DNA from: Campylobacteraceae bacterium
GTDB lineage: Bacteria > Campylobacterota > Campylobacteria > Campylobacterales > Arcobacteraceae
Assembly: GCA_013373175.1 (NCBI GenBank)
Contig: JABXII010000016.1
Location: forward strand, 1-64,000
Length of the DNA: 64,000 bases
Direction: 5' to 3'
Position numbers and translations under genes: made by a program. The notes beneath the pieces were generated by a model. That model was given only the letters and a program-made list of their open reading frames with translations. It was not told the origin of the DNA and searched no databases. Positions 44,487 through 53,480 of the stretch are shown here, piece after piece; the stretch's first letter is position 1; each line of letters opens with the position of its first letter.

Positions 44487-45725
44487 ATGATTGATTCTCA
44501 AGAGATGGTAAAAAAAGTTTTTACCCAGAATTCCGCTAGAATTGACACGAATAAAGGTGATGCTTATTATAATTCGCTTTTTGAAAAAGCAAAAAGTAGA
44601 TTAGCTGCATTAAGAAAGCAACCTGCACTTAAAGATATCGATTTAATGGAGGTTGTAGAAAGTGAAGGTGTAAATAGAAGAGACTTTATGAAGTGGGCAA
44701 GTGCAACAACTGCAACACTTATGTTACCTCCTATGTTTACTCCTTTAGTTGCTGAAGCAACAGAACTTATGAATAGAGTTCCTGTTGTTTGGATTGAGTT
44801 ACAAGACTGTGCTGGTAACTCAGAAGCTATTTTAAGGTCAGCTACTCCAACTGTAGATGATTTACTTTTTGATGTACTATCTTTAGAGTATCATCATACA
44901 TTACAAGCTGCTTCAGGTCATCAAGCTGAACATCAGTTAGAAGATGCAATTCATACTTTTAAAGGGAAATATTTACTATTTGTTGAAGGTGCAATTCCAA
45001 AAGCAATGAATGGACAATATGGAACAATTGGTCCTGGTGGTGAAACATTTGAAGATAATCTTAAAAGATTATCAAAAGATGCTGCTGCTGTAGTTGCTGT
45101 TGGTACATGTGCTACATTTGGTGGTATTCCAGCTGCTGCTCCAAATCCAACAGGTGCCGTTGGTGTTATGGATATTGTAAAAGGTAAGCCAATTATTAAT
45201 ATCCCTGCCTGTCCAGCAAACCCAGCTAATATGGTTGGTGTAGTTTTACATTATGTATTAACAGGTCAAATTCCTGAGTTAGACTCATTATTAAGACCTA
45301 AATTTGCATTTGGGTATAGAATTCATGATAACTGTGAAAGAAGAGCACACTTTGATGCAGGTGAGTATGTAGAAGAGTGGGGTGATGATGGAGCTAAAAA
45401 TAACTGGTGTCTATACAAAATGGGTTGTAAAGGACCAATGACATTTAACAATTGTTCTATTATTAGATATAACGAAGGTGCAAACTGGCCTATTGGTGTT
45501 GGTCGTGGTTGTATTGGTTGTTCTGAACCAGATTTCTGGGATAAATATGCATATGAAAGACCAATGGCAGATGCAAATATTAAAGCTCCTACTGGTGGAG
45601 TAGAAAAAACTGTAGATGAGTTCGGTCTAGGGCTATTAACAGCTACATCAATTGGTATTGGTGTACATGCCGTAGCAAGTGCAGTTGCAGGAAAAAGAAC
45701 AGTTCATAGTGAAGATGAGGAATAA
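44487..45725 (+). CDS. hydA1: [NiFe]-hydrogenase small subunit HydA, variant proximal cluster (module 1)
   Basis: The 412-residue precursor has a Tat signal (NRRDFMKWASATTATLMLPP near residue 63) behind an unusually long leader, and a C-terminal membrane helix (about 385-405). Proximal ligands: Cys108 then Asn111 in ELQDCAGNSEAILR, where CxxC is expected, Cys in VGTCATFGG and in NIPACPANP. Distal: HDNCERR and WCLYKMGCKGP. Medial: FNNCSIIR and RGCIGCSEPDFWD. Start ATG 44487 has AAAGGAG in front; the longer reading from 44442 would put operator C inside the gene. It should be exported with HydB1 and oxidise H2 at the periplasmic face. Confidence 0.93.
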   Translation: MIDSQEMVKKVFTQNSARIDTNKGDAYYNSLFEKAKSRLAALRKQPALKDIDLMEVVESEGVNRRDFMKWASATTATLMLPPMFTPLVAEATELMNRVPVVWIELQDCAGNSEAILRSATPTVDDLLFDVLSLEYHHTLQAASGHQAEHQLEDAIHTFKGKYLLFVEGAIPKAMNGQYGTIGPGGETFEDNLKRLSKDAAAVVAVGTCATFGGIPAAAPNPTGAVGVMDIVKGKPIINIPACPANPANMVGVVLHYVLTGQIPELDSLLRPKFAFGYRIHDNCERRAHFDAGEYVEEWGDDGAKNNWCLYKMGCKGPMTFNNCSIIRYNEGANWPIGVGRGCIGCSEPDFWDKYAYERPMADANIKAPTGGVEKTVDEFGLGLLTATSIGIGVHAVASAVAGKRTVHSEDEE

Positions 45726-45728
45726 CAA

Positions 45729-47465
45729 ATGAGTAAACACGTAGTAATAGATCCAATAACAAGAATTGAAGGACATCTTAGAATTGAAGCTGTAATTGAT
45801 GATAATAATGTTATTCAAGAAGCTTATAGTTCATCAACGATGTTCAGAGGTATTGAAGAAATTCTAAAAGGTAGAGACCCAAGAGACTGTGGTCTTTTAG
45901 CTATGAGAATTTGTGGTGTATGTACTGGAACTCACTATCAAAGAAGTATTGAAGCTGTTGAGCATGCGTTTAATGTAACTATTCCAAAAAATGCAAGAAT
46001 AGTTAGAAATCTTATGCAAGGTGGATTATATATTCATGACCATATTGTTCACTTCTATCACTTACATGCTTTAGACTGGGTAGATATTACAAAAGCCTTA
46101 GAAGCAGATCCAAAGAAAACTGTAGAAGAAGCACAAAAATGGGCTAAACTTTCAGGTCAAAGAGCTTGGAATGCAAGTGAAGATAACTATGCAGCAGTTC
46201 AAGAAAGAGTTACTAAGTATGTAAAACAAGGAAGACTTGGTATTTTTGGAAATGCATACTGGGGAAGTAAAGCTTATAAATTAACTCCTGAGCAAAACTT
46301 AATTGGTCTTTCTCACTATTTAGATGCTTTAGACTTACAAAGAGAAGTAGCAAAAGCACAAGCAATTTTTGGTGGTAAAAACCCACACCCACAATCAATT
46401 GTAGTTGGTGGAGTAACTTGTGTTCAAGATATCAAAAACCCAGTAAGAGTTGCTGAGTTTAAAGATATTATTCAAAAAGCTCTTAAGTTTGCAAAAGAAG
46501 CATATTTACCAGATGTTTATATGGCTGGAACAATGTATGCAGATGAGGCACTTGAAGGTGTTGGTGCTGGTATTGGTAACTTTATGTCTTATGGTGATTT
46601 TAACTTAGATGATTTACCGTTTTATAAGTCATCAAAGCTATTCCCATCTGGTATTGTTATGAATAAAGACTTATCAAAAGTATATGACTTAGACCAAACT
46701 AAAATTACAGAAGATGTAACTCATGCTTGGTATGAGGGAACTACAAATAAACACCCATATGATGGTGTGACTGACCCTAAATATACTGGATTTAGAGAGA
46801 AAAAAGATGGTATCGCTTATTTAGATACTGACAATAAATATTCTTGGATTAAGTCACCATTATATGATGATGAAAGAATGGAAGTTGGTCCATTAGCAAG
46901 AATGGTTGTAGGAGTGGCACGTGGTGATAAAAAAATCACTGAGCATGTAACTAAATTCTTAAAAAATGGAAATCTTCCAACAAAAGTTCTTTTCTCAACA
47001 GTAGGAAGAACAGCAGCACGTGCTATTGAAACTGAGCTAATGTGTGAAGAAGTTATCAAATGGTGTGATGAGTTAGCAGTAAATGTTGCAAGTGGTGATT
47101 TATCTACTTGGACTGAATTTGATTTTGATAAAGTAGCAAAAGATGCTCAAGGATTTGGTATGGCTGAAGCACCAAGAGGTAGTTTAGGTCACTGGGTTAA
47201 AATCAAAGATGGAAAAGTAGTAAATTATCAAGCAGTTGTTCCTTCAACTTGGAATGCTGCACCAAAAGATTATAAAGGAAGATTAGGAGCATATGAAGCT
47301 TCACTAGTTGGAACTAAAGTTGTTAATCCTGATGAGCCTTTAGAAATTATTAGAACAGTACATAGTTTTGACCCTTGTATCGCTTGTGCAGTTCATATTG
47401 TAGATACAAATGGAAAAGAATTGGCAGTTTATAAAGTAGATCCTGTAGGAGGATGCCGTGCCTAA
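45729..47465 (+). CDS. hydB1: [NiFe]-hydrogenase large subunit HydB (module 1)
   Basis: The 578-residue subunit carries the nickel-iron centre. L1 is RICGVCTGTHYQRSIEAVE (near residue 60) and L2 is SFDPCIACAVH, followed by a 23-residue C-terminal peptide (IVDTNGKELAVYKVDP and on) that a HydD-type endopeptidase would remove after His. The protein opens VIDPITRIEGHLRIE, as in periplasmic group 1 uptake enzymes. It starts four bases after hydA1 and its 3' end overlaps hydC1 by eight bases. Confidence 0.97.
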   Translation: MSKHVVIDPITRIEGHLRIEAVIDDNNVIQEAYSSSTMFRGIEEILKGRDPRDCGLLAMRICGVCTGTHYQRSIEAVEHAFNVTIPKNARIVRNLMQGGLYIHDHIVHFYHLHALDWVDITKALEADPKKTVEEAQKWAKLSGQRAWNASEDNYAAVQERVTKYVKQGRLGIFGNAYWGSKAYKLTPEQNLIGLSHYLDALDLQREVAKAQAIFGGKNPHPQSIVVGGVTCVQDIKNPVRVAEFKDIIQKALKFAKEAYLPDVYMAGTMYADEALEGVGAGIGNFMSYGDFNLDDLPFYKSSKLFPSGIVMNKDLSKVYDLDQTKITEDVTHAWYEGTTNKHPYDGVTDPKYTGFREKKDGIAYLDTDNKYSWIKSPLYDDERMEVGPLARMVVGVARGDKKITEHVTKFLKNGNLPTKVLFSTVGRTAARAIETELMCEEVIKWCDELAVNVASGDLSTWTEFDFDKVAKDAQGFGMAEAPRGSLGHWVKIKDGKVVNYQAVVPSTWNAAPKDYKGRLGAYEASLVGTKVVNPDEPLEIIRTVHSFDPCIACAVHIVDTNGKELAVYKVDPVGGCRA

Positions 47466-48189
47466 AATGAAGCGGGTTGAAAGAATGACCCCAATCATGC
47501 GAATCATTCACTGGACGAATGCTATTTGTATGATTGTTGCGGTTGCAACCGGGCTATATATCGGATATCCATACTATCAAACATTAATTGCTGACCCAGC
47601 AGTTGATAAATATGTGATGGCATGGAATAGATGGGGACATTTCATTGCTGCAATTATTTTTGATGTTACAGCAATTTTAATTGGGTATTTATATCTTTTC
47701 TCAAGGTTTGAAAAACCATATAGAAAGATTTTACCTACAAAGAAAAACTTTATTGAGTTTTGTGAAGTGTTCTTTAACTTAATGACATTTAATAGAAGAA
47801 AAAAATTTGATACAGAACATAGTGATTCTTATAACATTATGTTCTTTACACTTTTTCATATTCTATTAGTGTTTATGTTATTAACTGGTCTTCAAATGTA
47901 TGTACATGGCTTAGCATCTGGGCATAGTTCTATTGGAGCTTGGTGGCCTTGGATGCTGCACTTTGCTACTGATTGGACTTTAGATGTATTTGGTGGAAAT
48001 ATGGGAGTTAGAATTGCTCATCACACAGCTATGTATTTAATTATTATGTGGGTTATGTGTCATATTTATTATCAAGTATGGAGAACAATTTTCTGGAGAG
48101 AAGGTGATATCAATATTGTATTTGGTGGAACAAAATTTGTTAATAAAAATATTGTTGATCCGAAAAAGAAAGTAGAAAAAAAAGCCTAA
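47458..48189 (+). CDS. hydC1: Hydrogenase cytochrome b subunit HydC (module 1)
   Basis: The 243-residue di-haem cytochrome b anchors the hydrogenase and passes electrons to quinone. It has four main helices and haem-ligand His candidates in IIHWTNAICM, RWGHFIAAIIF and HHTAMYLIIMWVMCHIYYQ. The start is GTG 47458, preceded by GGAGGA inside the end of hydB1. A terminator-like hairpin lies 22 bases after the stop. Confidence 0.93.
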   Translation: MPKMKRVERMTPIMRIIHWTNAICMIVAVATGLYIGYPYYQTLIADPAVDKYVMAWNRWGHFIAAIIFDVTAILIGYLYLFSRFEKPYRKILPTKKNFIEFCEVFFNLMTFNRRKKFDTEHSDSYNIMFFTLFHILLVFMLLTGLQMYVHGLASGHSSIGAWWPWMLHFATDWTLDVFGGNMGVRIAHHTAMYLIIMWVMCHIYYQVWRTIFWREGDINIVFGGTKFVNKNIVDPKKKVEKKA

Positions 48190-48210
48190 TTTAGTTTTAT
48201 TTTTACTTCA

Positions 48211-48244
48211 AGGGGCTATGGCTACAATGTCATAGCCTTTTTTT
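48211..48244 (+). terminator. Terminator-like hairpin between hydC1 and hydD1
   Basis: GGCTATG (48214-48220) pairs with CATAGCC (48231-48237), followed by seven T residues. It lies inside the hydABCDE module, so it may lower expression of the maturation genes relative to the structural genes. Confidence 0.75.
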
Positions 48245-48308
48245 ATGAGAATTTATTACAGTTAATAGTTTTAATTGTCATAAGTTTTTTAATTTAATAG
48301 GGATTTTT

Positions 48309-48884
48309 ATGAGAAATATTGTAATTGGGGTTGGTAATGTATTGTTTAAAGATGAAGGAGTAGGGATTTATGCTTCTAAGTTTTTACAACAAAATTATAA
48401 GTTTGATGATAGTTTAGAAATAATTGACGGGGGAACTTTAGGGTTTAAATTAATGACATATTTCCAAGAGTATGATAATGTTATTATTTTAGACACTATT
48501 TCAACGGAGGATGAAGCAGGTTCTATTTATAGACTTCCTTCTGATGTTTTACTAGGAATGGGACAATATAGAAAAACAGCCCATGAAGTTGAGATTGTAG
48601 AGATGCTTGAAATTTGTTCTGTTTTAGATAAACATGCAATAGTTACTATTTTAGGTATTATTCCTGAAGATATTGAAGCAGTTGAAATAGGTTTAACTTC
48701 AACGTTAGAAGAGAAGTTTGATGGCTATATTTCACAAGCATTACAAGAGATTGAGAGTATTGGTGTAACAATAGAAAAAGTTGATAATAAAGACTTAAAA
48801 ACAATCGCGCAAGAGTTGATTGGAAGTTACAATGGTGAACATTTAACAAGAATTCCTAATGAGGAAGATACTACATGGAATTAA
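48309..48884 (+). CDS. hydD1: Hydrogenase maturation endopeptidase HydD (module 1)
   Basis: The 191-residue protein is an M52-family (HyaD/HybD) protease. Nickel-binding positions are visible as GNVLFKDEGVG (Glu), IDGGTLGFKL (Asp) and TAHEVEIVEML (His). It would trim the C-terminal peptide of HydB1. The gene overlaps hydE1 by ten bases. Confidence 0.93.
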   Translation: MRNIVIGVGNVLFKDEGVGIYASKFLQQNYKFDDSLEIIDGGTLGFKLMTYFQEYDNVIILDTISTEDEAGSIYRLPSDVLLGMGQYRKTAHEVEIVEMLEICSVLDKHAIVTILGIIPEDIEAVEIGLTSTLEEKFDGYISQALQEIESIGVTIEKVDNKDLKTIAQELIGSYNGEHLTRIPNEEDTTWN

Positions 48885-50410
48885 TTTATAAAATAGATTT
48901 TAATACAACAAACTTTTATTTTAAGCATATTATAGATGATTTAATCCAAGAAACTAAAATTAAAGCTACATGTAAAATGTATAGAGGTTTTATTCTTTTA
49001 GTTTGTGAGGATGAAGCTGAAATGATTGAAGATTTCTTCAAAGTACTAGAACAAAAGCTTCCTTTATCTATTTTTATTTCAAATGCACAAGTTATAGAAA
49101 ACTTTGATTTTGATGCCTTTACTGAGTTAAAAGAGCAAGACGTAAAACTAAATCTTTCTTTACTAACAAATGATGAAATTAACAAAACTATAAATGAAAA
49201 TAACATTGACTTTACAAATGATATTGAAAAAATAAAATCAGGTGGAGTATCAAGATTTGAAACTCATAATGGATTAAAAGACCTATTCTTACCTTCAACA
49301 AAATTAAGAGAAGAGTTTGAAGCAAAAGGTTATGAAGTAAAACTTTTAATTACAAATGTAAGTAATATCTCAAACTTAGTTGATATTTCACAAAAAGATT
49401 TACAACTTTTATGTTCAATAGAAAGACCTCTTGTAAAATTAAAATTTAAACTTTTACAAAATGCTAAAGGAGAGTTTTCAAATACTAGATTTATCTATGC
49501 AAAGATTGCAGATGATAAAGAGACTTTACTTTTTACACAAGCACTAAAAGAAAATGGAATTGATTATTTACTTTATGTAAATGATGAAGTTTACCAAGAT
49601 GGTTTAAAAGTTACCTATAATGAAGAGCAAAATATAATCATACACGGTGATAAAGGTCTTTTCCCTAAATATGATTATGATTTAAAAAGAAGAGTTAACT
49701 CTAGTGAAGACTACTTTGAAGAGTATGGCTCAATTTATAAAGCATGTATTGCACAATTTAATAAAAGATTAGTACCTACAATTGGAGCTTATTTTTCATA
49801 TACAAGTTGTGAATCAGCTATTAAAATAAATAGTGTAGAACATGGTGAAAAATGCATAGTAGAAGTTCCAAATGTACTTAATAATATTGATAAATGTTTT
49901 GAAGATATTAAAAGTATAGATGAAAATACAAGTAGATTAATAGATAACTATACAAAAAAATTTCCTAAATATTTTGAAAAAGAGTTTGTAGATACAGATG
50001 CTGATGGGTTTGAAGCTATTTTGAATTTACTTGCATACTGTTTAGGGATGAAAGATTATAAACAGTTTGAAGATACAGCTTTAATGTATGCAGGGAAAAG
50101 TGGACTTCAAATAGATATGAAAATTATGCAAATAGATGGTAAAAACTATTTAGACTATAGAAGAATTATTCAAAGTACTTTAAGCTACAAGATGGCAGAT
50201 GTAGAAAATACTTTATTAGCATACTCTTTTTATGAGTCATTATGTGATTTTATTTCTGATAATGTAACTGAAATCCAAAGTGATTTTAATGCAAAAGATA
50301 TTATTCTTTGTGGAGATATGTTTGCAAACTCAATTCTACTTTCAAAATTAAATAAAAAACTAAATACAATTAACACTCTTATTCCAAAAGAATACCCACT
50401 AGATTACTAA
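48875..50410 (+). CDS. hydE1: Hydrogenase accessory protein HydE (module 1), HypF-like
   Basis: The 511-residue protein stands where hydE lies in Helicobacter and Wolinella; HydE is required for hydrogenase activity in H. pylori. I see likeness to HypF: an acylphosphatase-sized N-terminal part, a YrdC-like stretch with LLCSIERPLVKLKFK, and a Kae1-like end (VENTLLAYSFYESLCDFIS, then IILCGDMFANSILLSKL). The chain stops at KEYPLDY, at the point where HypF goes on to its NDGGIS motif. No zinc-finger cysteines are visible. This looks like a degenerate HypF relative with altered or lost catalysis. Confidence 0.78.
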   Translation: MELIYKIDFNTTNFYFKHIIDDLIQETKIKATCKMYRGFILLVCEDEAEMIEDFFKVLEQKLPLSIFISNAQVIENFDFDAFTELKEQDVKLNLSLLTNDEINKTINENNIDFTNDIEKIKSGGVSRFETHNGLKDLFLPSTKLREEFEAKGYEVKLLITNVSNISNLVDISQKDLQLLCSIERPLVKLKFKLLQNAKGEFSNTRFIYAKIADDKETLLFTQALKENGIDYLLYVNDEVYQDGLKVTYNEEQNIIIHGDKGLFPKYDYDLKRRVNSSEDYFEEYGSIYKACIAQFNKRLVPTIGAYFSYTSCESAIKINSVEHGEKCIVEVPNVLNNIDKCFEDIKSIDENTSRLIDNYTKKFPKYFEKEFVDTDADGFEAILNLLAYCLGMKDYKQFEDTALMYAGKSGLQIDMKIMQIDGKNYLDYRRIIQSTLSYKMADVENTLLAYSFYESLCDFISDNVTEIQSDFNAKDIILCGDMFANSILLSKLNKKLNTINTLIPKEYPLDY

Positions 50411-50419
50411 AAAATTTAC

Positions 50420-50458
50420 AATAAATTGGCTCAAAGTTACAAAATGAGCCAATTTATT
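50420..50458. repeat. Perfect 13-bp hairpin between hydE1 and hydA2
   Basis: AATAAATTGGCTC pairs with GAGCCAATTTATT around a 13-base loop. The plus strand is followed by A residues, not T, so as a terminator of the forward operon it is not standard; a role in mRNA stability is possible. Confidence 0.6.
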
Positions 50459-50463
50459 AAAAA

Positions 50464-50477
50464 AATGAACAATCATT
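50464..50477. promoter_or_regulatory. Operator candidate D, upstream of hydA2
   Basis: ATGA-ACAA-TCAT (core 50465-50476) within AATGAACAATCATT. It lies about 40 bases before a -10-like TATAGT (50515-50520). The spacer is not symmetric but the arms are exact. Confidence 0.6.
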
Positions 50478-50542
50478 CACTTTTTTTGATTATGGTCAAG
50501 AAACTTTAACCTTTTATAGTATAGAATTTTATAAAATATAAA

Positions 50543-50556
50543 AATGAATATTCATT
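50543..50556. promoter_or_regulatory. Operator candidate E, in the hydA2 leader
   Basis: AATGAATATTCATT is a perfect palindrome with the same core as site C. It ends 20 bases before the preferred hydA2 start codon, the same geometry as site C at hydA1. Confidence 0.7.
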
Positions 50557-50576
50557 CATTGAATAAAGGATGGATT

Positions 50577-51737
50577 TTGCAAGAGCAAAGACTATACGAA
50601 AAATTAACTAAAAGATTAAGTGATTTAGAAAAACTTCCTAGACTTAGAGAAGAGAAGTCTATTGAAAGTCACTTAGAGGAAAAAGGTGTTTCTAGAAGAG
50701 ATTTTATGAAATGGGCTAGTGCGATTACTGCTATGTTAGCTCTTCCTGGAACTTTTACTCCACTTGTTGCAAAGGCTGCAAAATTAAGTGATAGGTTACC
50801 TATTATCTGGTTACACATGGCTGAGTGTACTGGATGTAGTGAATCACTTTTAAGAACTGATGCACCTACAATTGACTCATTAATTTTTGATTATATTTCA
50901 TTAGAGTATCACGAAACATTAATGGCAGCAGCAGGTTGGCAGGCTGAGAACAATTTAGAACATGCAATTGAAACTTATAAGGGACAATATATTTTAATGG
51001 TAGAAGGTGGAATTCCTTCAGGAAATAGTGCTCACTATTTAACTATTGGTGGACATGGGCATACAGGGGAATATTCTGCTAAAAAAGCATCTAAAAATGC
51101 TGCTGCAATTTTTGCTATTGGTACATGTTCTTCTTATGGTGGTGTTCAAGCAGCAATTCCAAATCCAACAGGAGCAGTTGCACTCTCTAAAATTACTGAT
51201 AAACCAGTTATTAATGTTCCAGGTTGTCCACCAAGTGAAAAAAATATTGTAGGAACTTTATTACATTATATTCTTTATGGAACACTTCCTGCACTTGATG
51301 CATACAATAGACCAAAATGGGCTTATGCAAATAGAGTACATGACTTATGTGAAAGAAGAGGTCACTTTGATGCAGGTGAATTTGTAGAAGAGTTTGGAGA
51401 TGAAGGTGCTAAGAAAGGTTACTGTTTATATAAAGTAGGTTGTAAAGGACCTTATACTTTTAATAACTGTTCTAAAAATAAGTTTAATTCTCATATGTCT
51501 TGGCCTATTCAAGCAGGTCATGGTTGTATAGGATGTTCTGAACCTGATTTTTGGGATACTATGGGACCATTTGAAGAACCAGTTGCAAATAGATTATATA
51601 GCACAGTATTTAAAGGTCTAGGTGCAGATGCAACAGCAGATAAAATTGGTGTTGGATTATTAACAGTAACAGGTATCGGTATTGCAGCACATGCAGCTAT
51701 TTCTAAATTTAAAAATCCAAAAGATGGTGAGGAGTAA
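50577..51737 (+). CDS. hydA2: [NiFe]-hydrogenase small subunit HydA, canonical (module 2)
   Basis: The 386-residue precursor has the Tat motif SRRDFMKWASAITAMLALPG near residue 39 and a C-terminal membrane helix. Unlike HydA1 it has the full proximal set: Cys84 and Cys87 in MAECTGCSESLLR, Cys in IGTCSSYGG and in VPGCPPSEKN. Distal (HDLCERR, YCLYKVGCKGP) and medial (FNNCSKN, HGCIGCSEPDFWD) ligands are complete. The start TTG 50577 has AAAGGA six bases upstream; ATG 50544 lies inside operator E and has no ribosome binding site. It resembles the single HydA of Campylobacter and Helicobacter. Confidence 0.92.
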   Translation: MQEQRLYEKLTKRLSDLEKLPRLREEKSIESHLEEKGVSRRDFMKWASAITAMLALPGTFTPLVAKAAKLSDRLPIIWLHMAECTGCSESLLRTDAPTIDSLIFDYISLEYHETLMAAAGWQAENNLEHAIETYKGQYILMVEGGIPSGNSAHYLTIGGHGHTGEYSAKKASKNAAAIFAIGTCSSYGGVQAAIPNPTGAVALSKITDKPVINVPGCPPSEKNIVGTLLHYILYGTLPALDAYNRPKWAYANRVHDLCERRGHFDAGEFVEEFGDEGAKKGYCLYKVGCKGPYTFNNCSKNKFNSHMSWPIQAGHGCIGCSEPDFWDTMGPFEEPVANRLYSTVFKGLGADATADKIGVGLLTVTGIGIAAHAAISKFKNPKDGEE

Positions 51738-51740
51738 ATT

Positions 51741-53471
51741 ATGGCAAATAAAAGAGTAGTAGTAGACCCAATTACAAGAATTGAAGGACACTTAAGAATT
51801 GAGGTTGAAGTTGATGAAAACAATGTTATTCAAAATGCTTATTCTACATCAACACTTTGGAGAGGTTTAGAAACTATTGTTAAAAATAGAGACCCTAGAG
51901 ATGCAGGTTTCTTAATGCAAAGAATTTGTGGAGTTTGTACTTTTTCTCATTATAGAGCTGGAATTGAAGCAGTTGAAGATGCCCTTGGTATTGTTCCTCC
52001 TTTAAATGCAAAATTAACTAGGTCTTTAATGAATATGGCTTTATTTATGCATGACCATGTTGTTCACTTCTATCATTTACATGGACTTGATTGGGTTGAT
52101 GTTGTTTCAGCACTTGATGCAGACCCTGCTAAAGCTTCTAAAGAGGCATTTAAATATGCAGAACTTCCAATTGCAACTGGTGAAAATGACCTTAAAAAAG
52201 TTAAAAGAAGAGTAAAAGAGTTTGTTGATAAAGGACAATTAGGGCCTTTTGCAAATGCTTATTGGGGACATAAAACTTATAGATTAACTCCTGAGCAAAA
52301 CTTAATTTTATTATCTCACTATTTAAAAGCTTTAGAAGTACAAAGAGACTTAGCAAAACTTATGGCTATGTTTGGTGGTAAACAACCACACCCTCAAAGT
52401 TTAACTGTTGGTGGTGTAACTTGTGTAATGGACTTAATGGACCCAAGTAGAATGGGTGAGTATTTAACTTTATTTAAAGTTGGTTCAGAATTTATCGAAA
52501 ATGCCTACCAAGCTGATGTTATTATGGCAGCAAAAATGTATAAAGATGAAGCATCTGTAACAGAACAAGCTGGTGTTATGAACTTTATGTCTCATCAAGA
52601 GATGCAATTAAATAGAACAGAGTTTTTATTTGATACTGGTATTATTGAAAATGGAGATTTATCAAAGGTATTTGATATCAATGAGGATTTAATCACTGAA
52701 GAAGCAACTCACTCTTGGTATGCTGATAATGAAGCTTTACATCCATATAATGGTAAAACAAACCCTAATTATACTGGATTTAAAGATATGGATACAGTAG
52801 GTCCTGATGGAAAAATGATTCACTCTAAAGTAATCGATGAAAATGGTAAATACTCTTGGATTAAATCACCAAGATATGATGGTAAACCAATGGAAGTTGG
52901 TCCACTAGCTTGTATTTTAATTTCTTATGCAAAAGGAAATGAAAAAATTGTTCCACTTGTAGATGACTTTTTAGCTAAAACAGGACTTCCAAAAGCAGCA
53001 TTATTTACAACTTTAGGAAGAACAGCAGCTAGAATGATTCAAGTAAGAGCAATCGCTAAACATGGATTAGAGGCATTTAATACATTAATTGAGAATTTAA
53101 AAGTTGACCAAGACACTTACACTTCTTATAAAATTGACAAAAATAAAGAGTATAGAGGAAGATTTATAGGTGATGTTCCAAGAGGTATGCTTTCTCACTG
53201 GATTAGAATTAAAAATGGAGTTGTAGAAAACTATCAAGCAGTTGTTCCTTCAACTTGGAATGCAGGACCAATTGATTCATTAGGACAAATAGGACCTTAT
53301 GAAGCAAATTTAGTGGGACTAAAAGTTCAAGACTTAACTCAACCTTTAGAGATTATTAGAGTTATTCACTCTTTTGACCCTTGTATTGCTTGTGCAGTTC
53401 ATGTAATGGATAAAAAAGGTAATGATTTAGGTACATACAAGGTAGATCCAATTTATGGACTATCTTGTTAA
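51741..53471 (+). CDS. hydB2: [NiFe]-hydrogenase large subunit HydB (module 2)
   Basis: The 576-residue subunit has L1 as RICGVCTFSHYRAGIEAVE and L2 as SFDPCIACAVH, followed by a C-terminal peptide (VMDKKGNDLGTYKVDP and on) to be removed by HydD. It is a clear paralogue of HydB1, with the same opening (DPITRIEGHLRIEVEV) and length but many differences in the middle. It follows hydA2 by three bases and hydC2 comes nine bases later. Confidence 0.97.
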   Translation: MANKRVVVDPITRIEGHLRIEVEVDENNVIQNAYSTSTLWRGLETIVKNRDPRDAGFLMQRICGVCTFSHYRAGIEAVEDALGIVPPLNAKLTRSLMNMALFMHDHVVHFYHLHGLDWVDVVSALDADPAKASKEAFKYAELPIATGENDLKKVKRRVKEFVDKGQLGPFANAYWGHKTYRLTPEQNLILLSHYLKALEVQRDLAKLMAMFGGKQPHPQSLTVGGVTCVMDLMDPSRMGEYLTLFKVGSEFIENAYQADVIMAAKMYKDEASVTEQAGVMNFMSHQEMQLNRTEFLFDTGIIENGDLSKVFDINEDLITEEATHSWYADNEALHPYNGKTNPNYTGFKDMDTVGPDGKMIHSKVIDENGKYSWIKSPRYDGKPMEVGPLACILISYAKGNEKIVPLVDDFLAKTGLPKAALFTTLGRTAARMIQVRAIAKHGLEAFNTLIENLKVDQDTYTSYKIDKNKEYRGRFIGDVPRGMLSHWIRIKNGVVENYQAVVPSTWNAGPIDSLGQIGPYEANLVGLKVQDLTQPLEIIRVIHSFDPCIACAVHVMDKKGNDLGTYKVDPIYGLSC

Positions 53472-53480
53472 GGAGCAGTC

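Noticed and set aside
50420-50460. Hairpin after hydE1 as a rho-independent terminator
   Set aside because: The stem is perfect but is followed by A residues on the plus strand, so I list it as a hairpin only.
50480-50512. Sigma-54 promoter upstream of hydA2
   Set aside because: TATGGTCAAG does not give the GG-N10-GC spacing; a plain -10 (TATAGT) explains the start better.
50544-50576. Longer N-terminus of HydA2 starting at ATG 50544
   Set aside because: The ATG is part of operator palindrome E and has no ribosome binding site, while TTG 50577 has AAAGGA at six bases.
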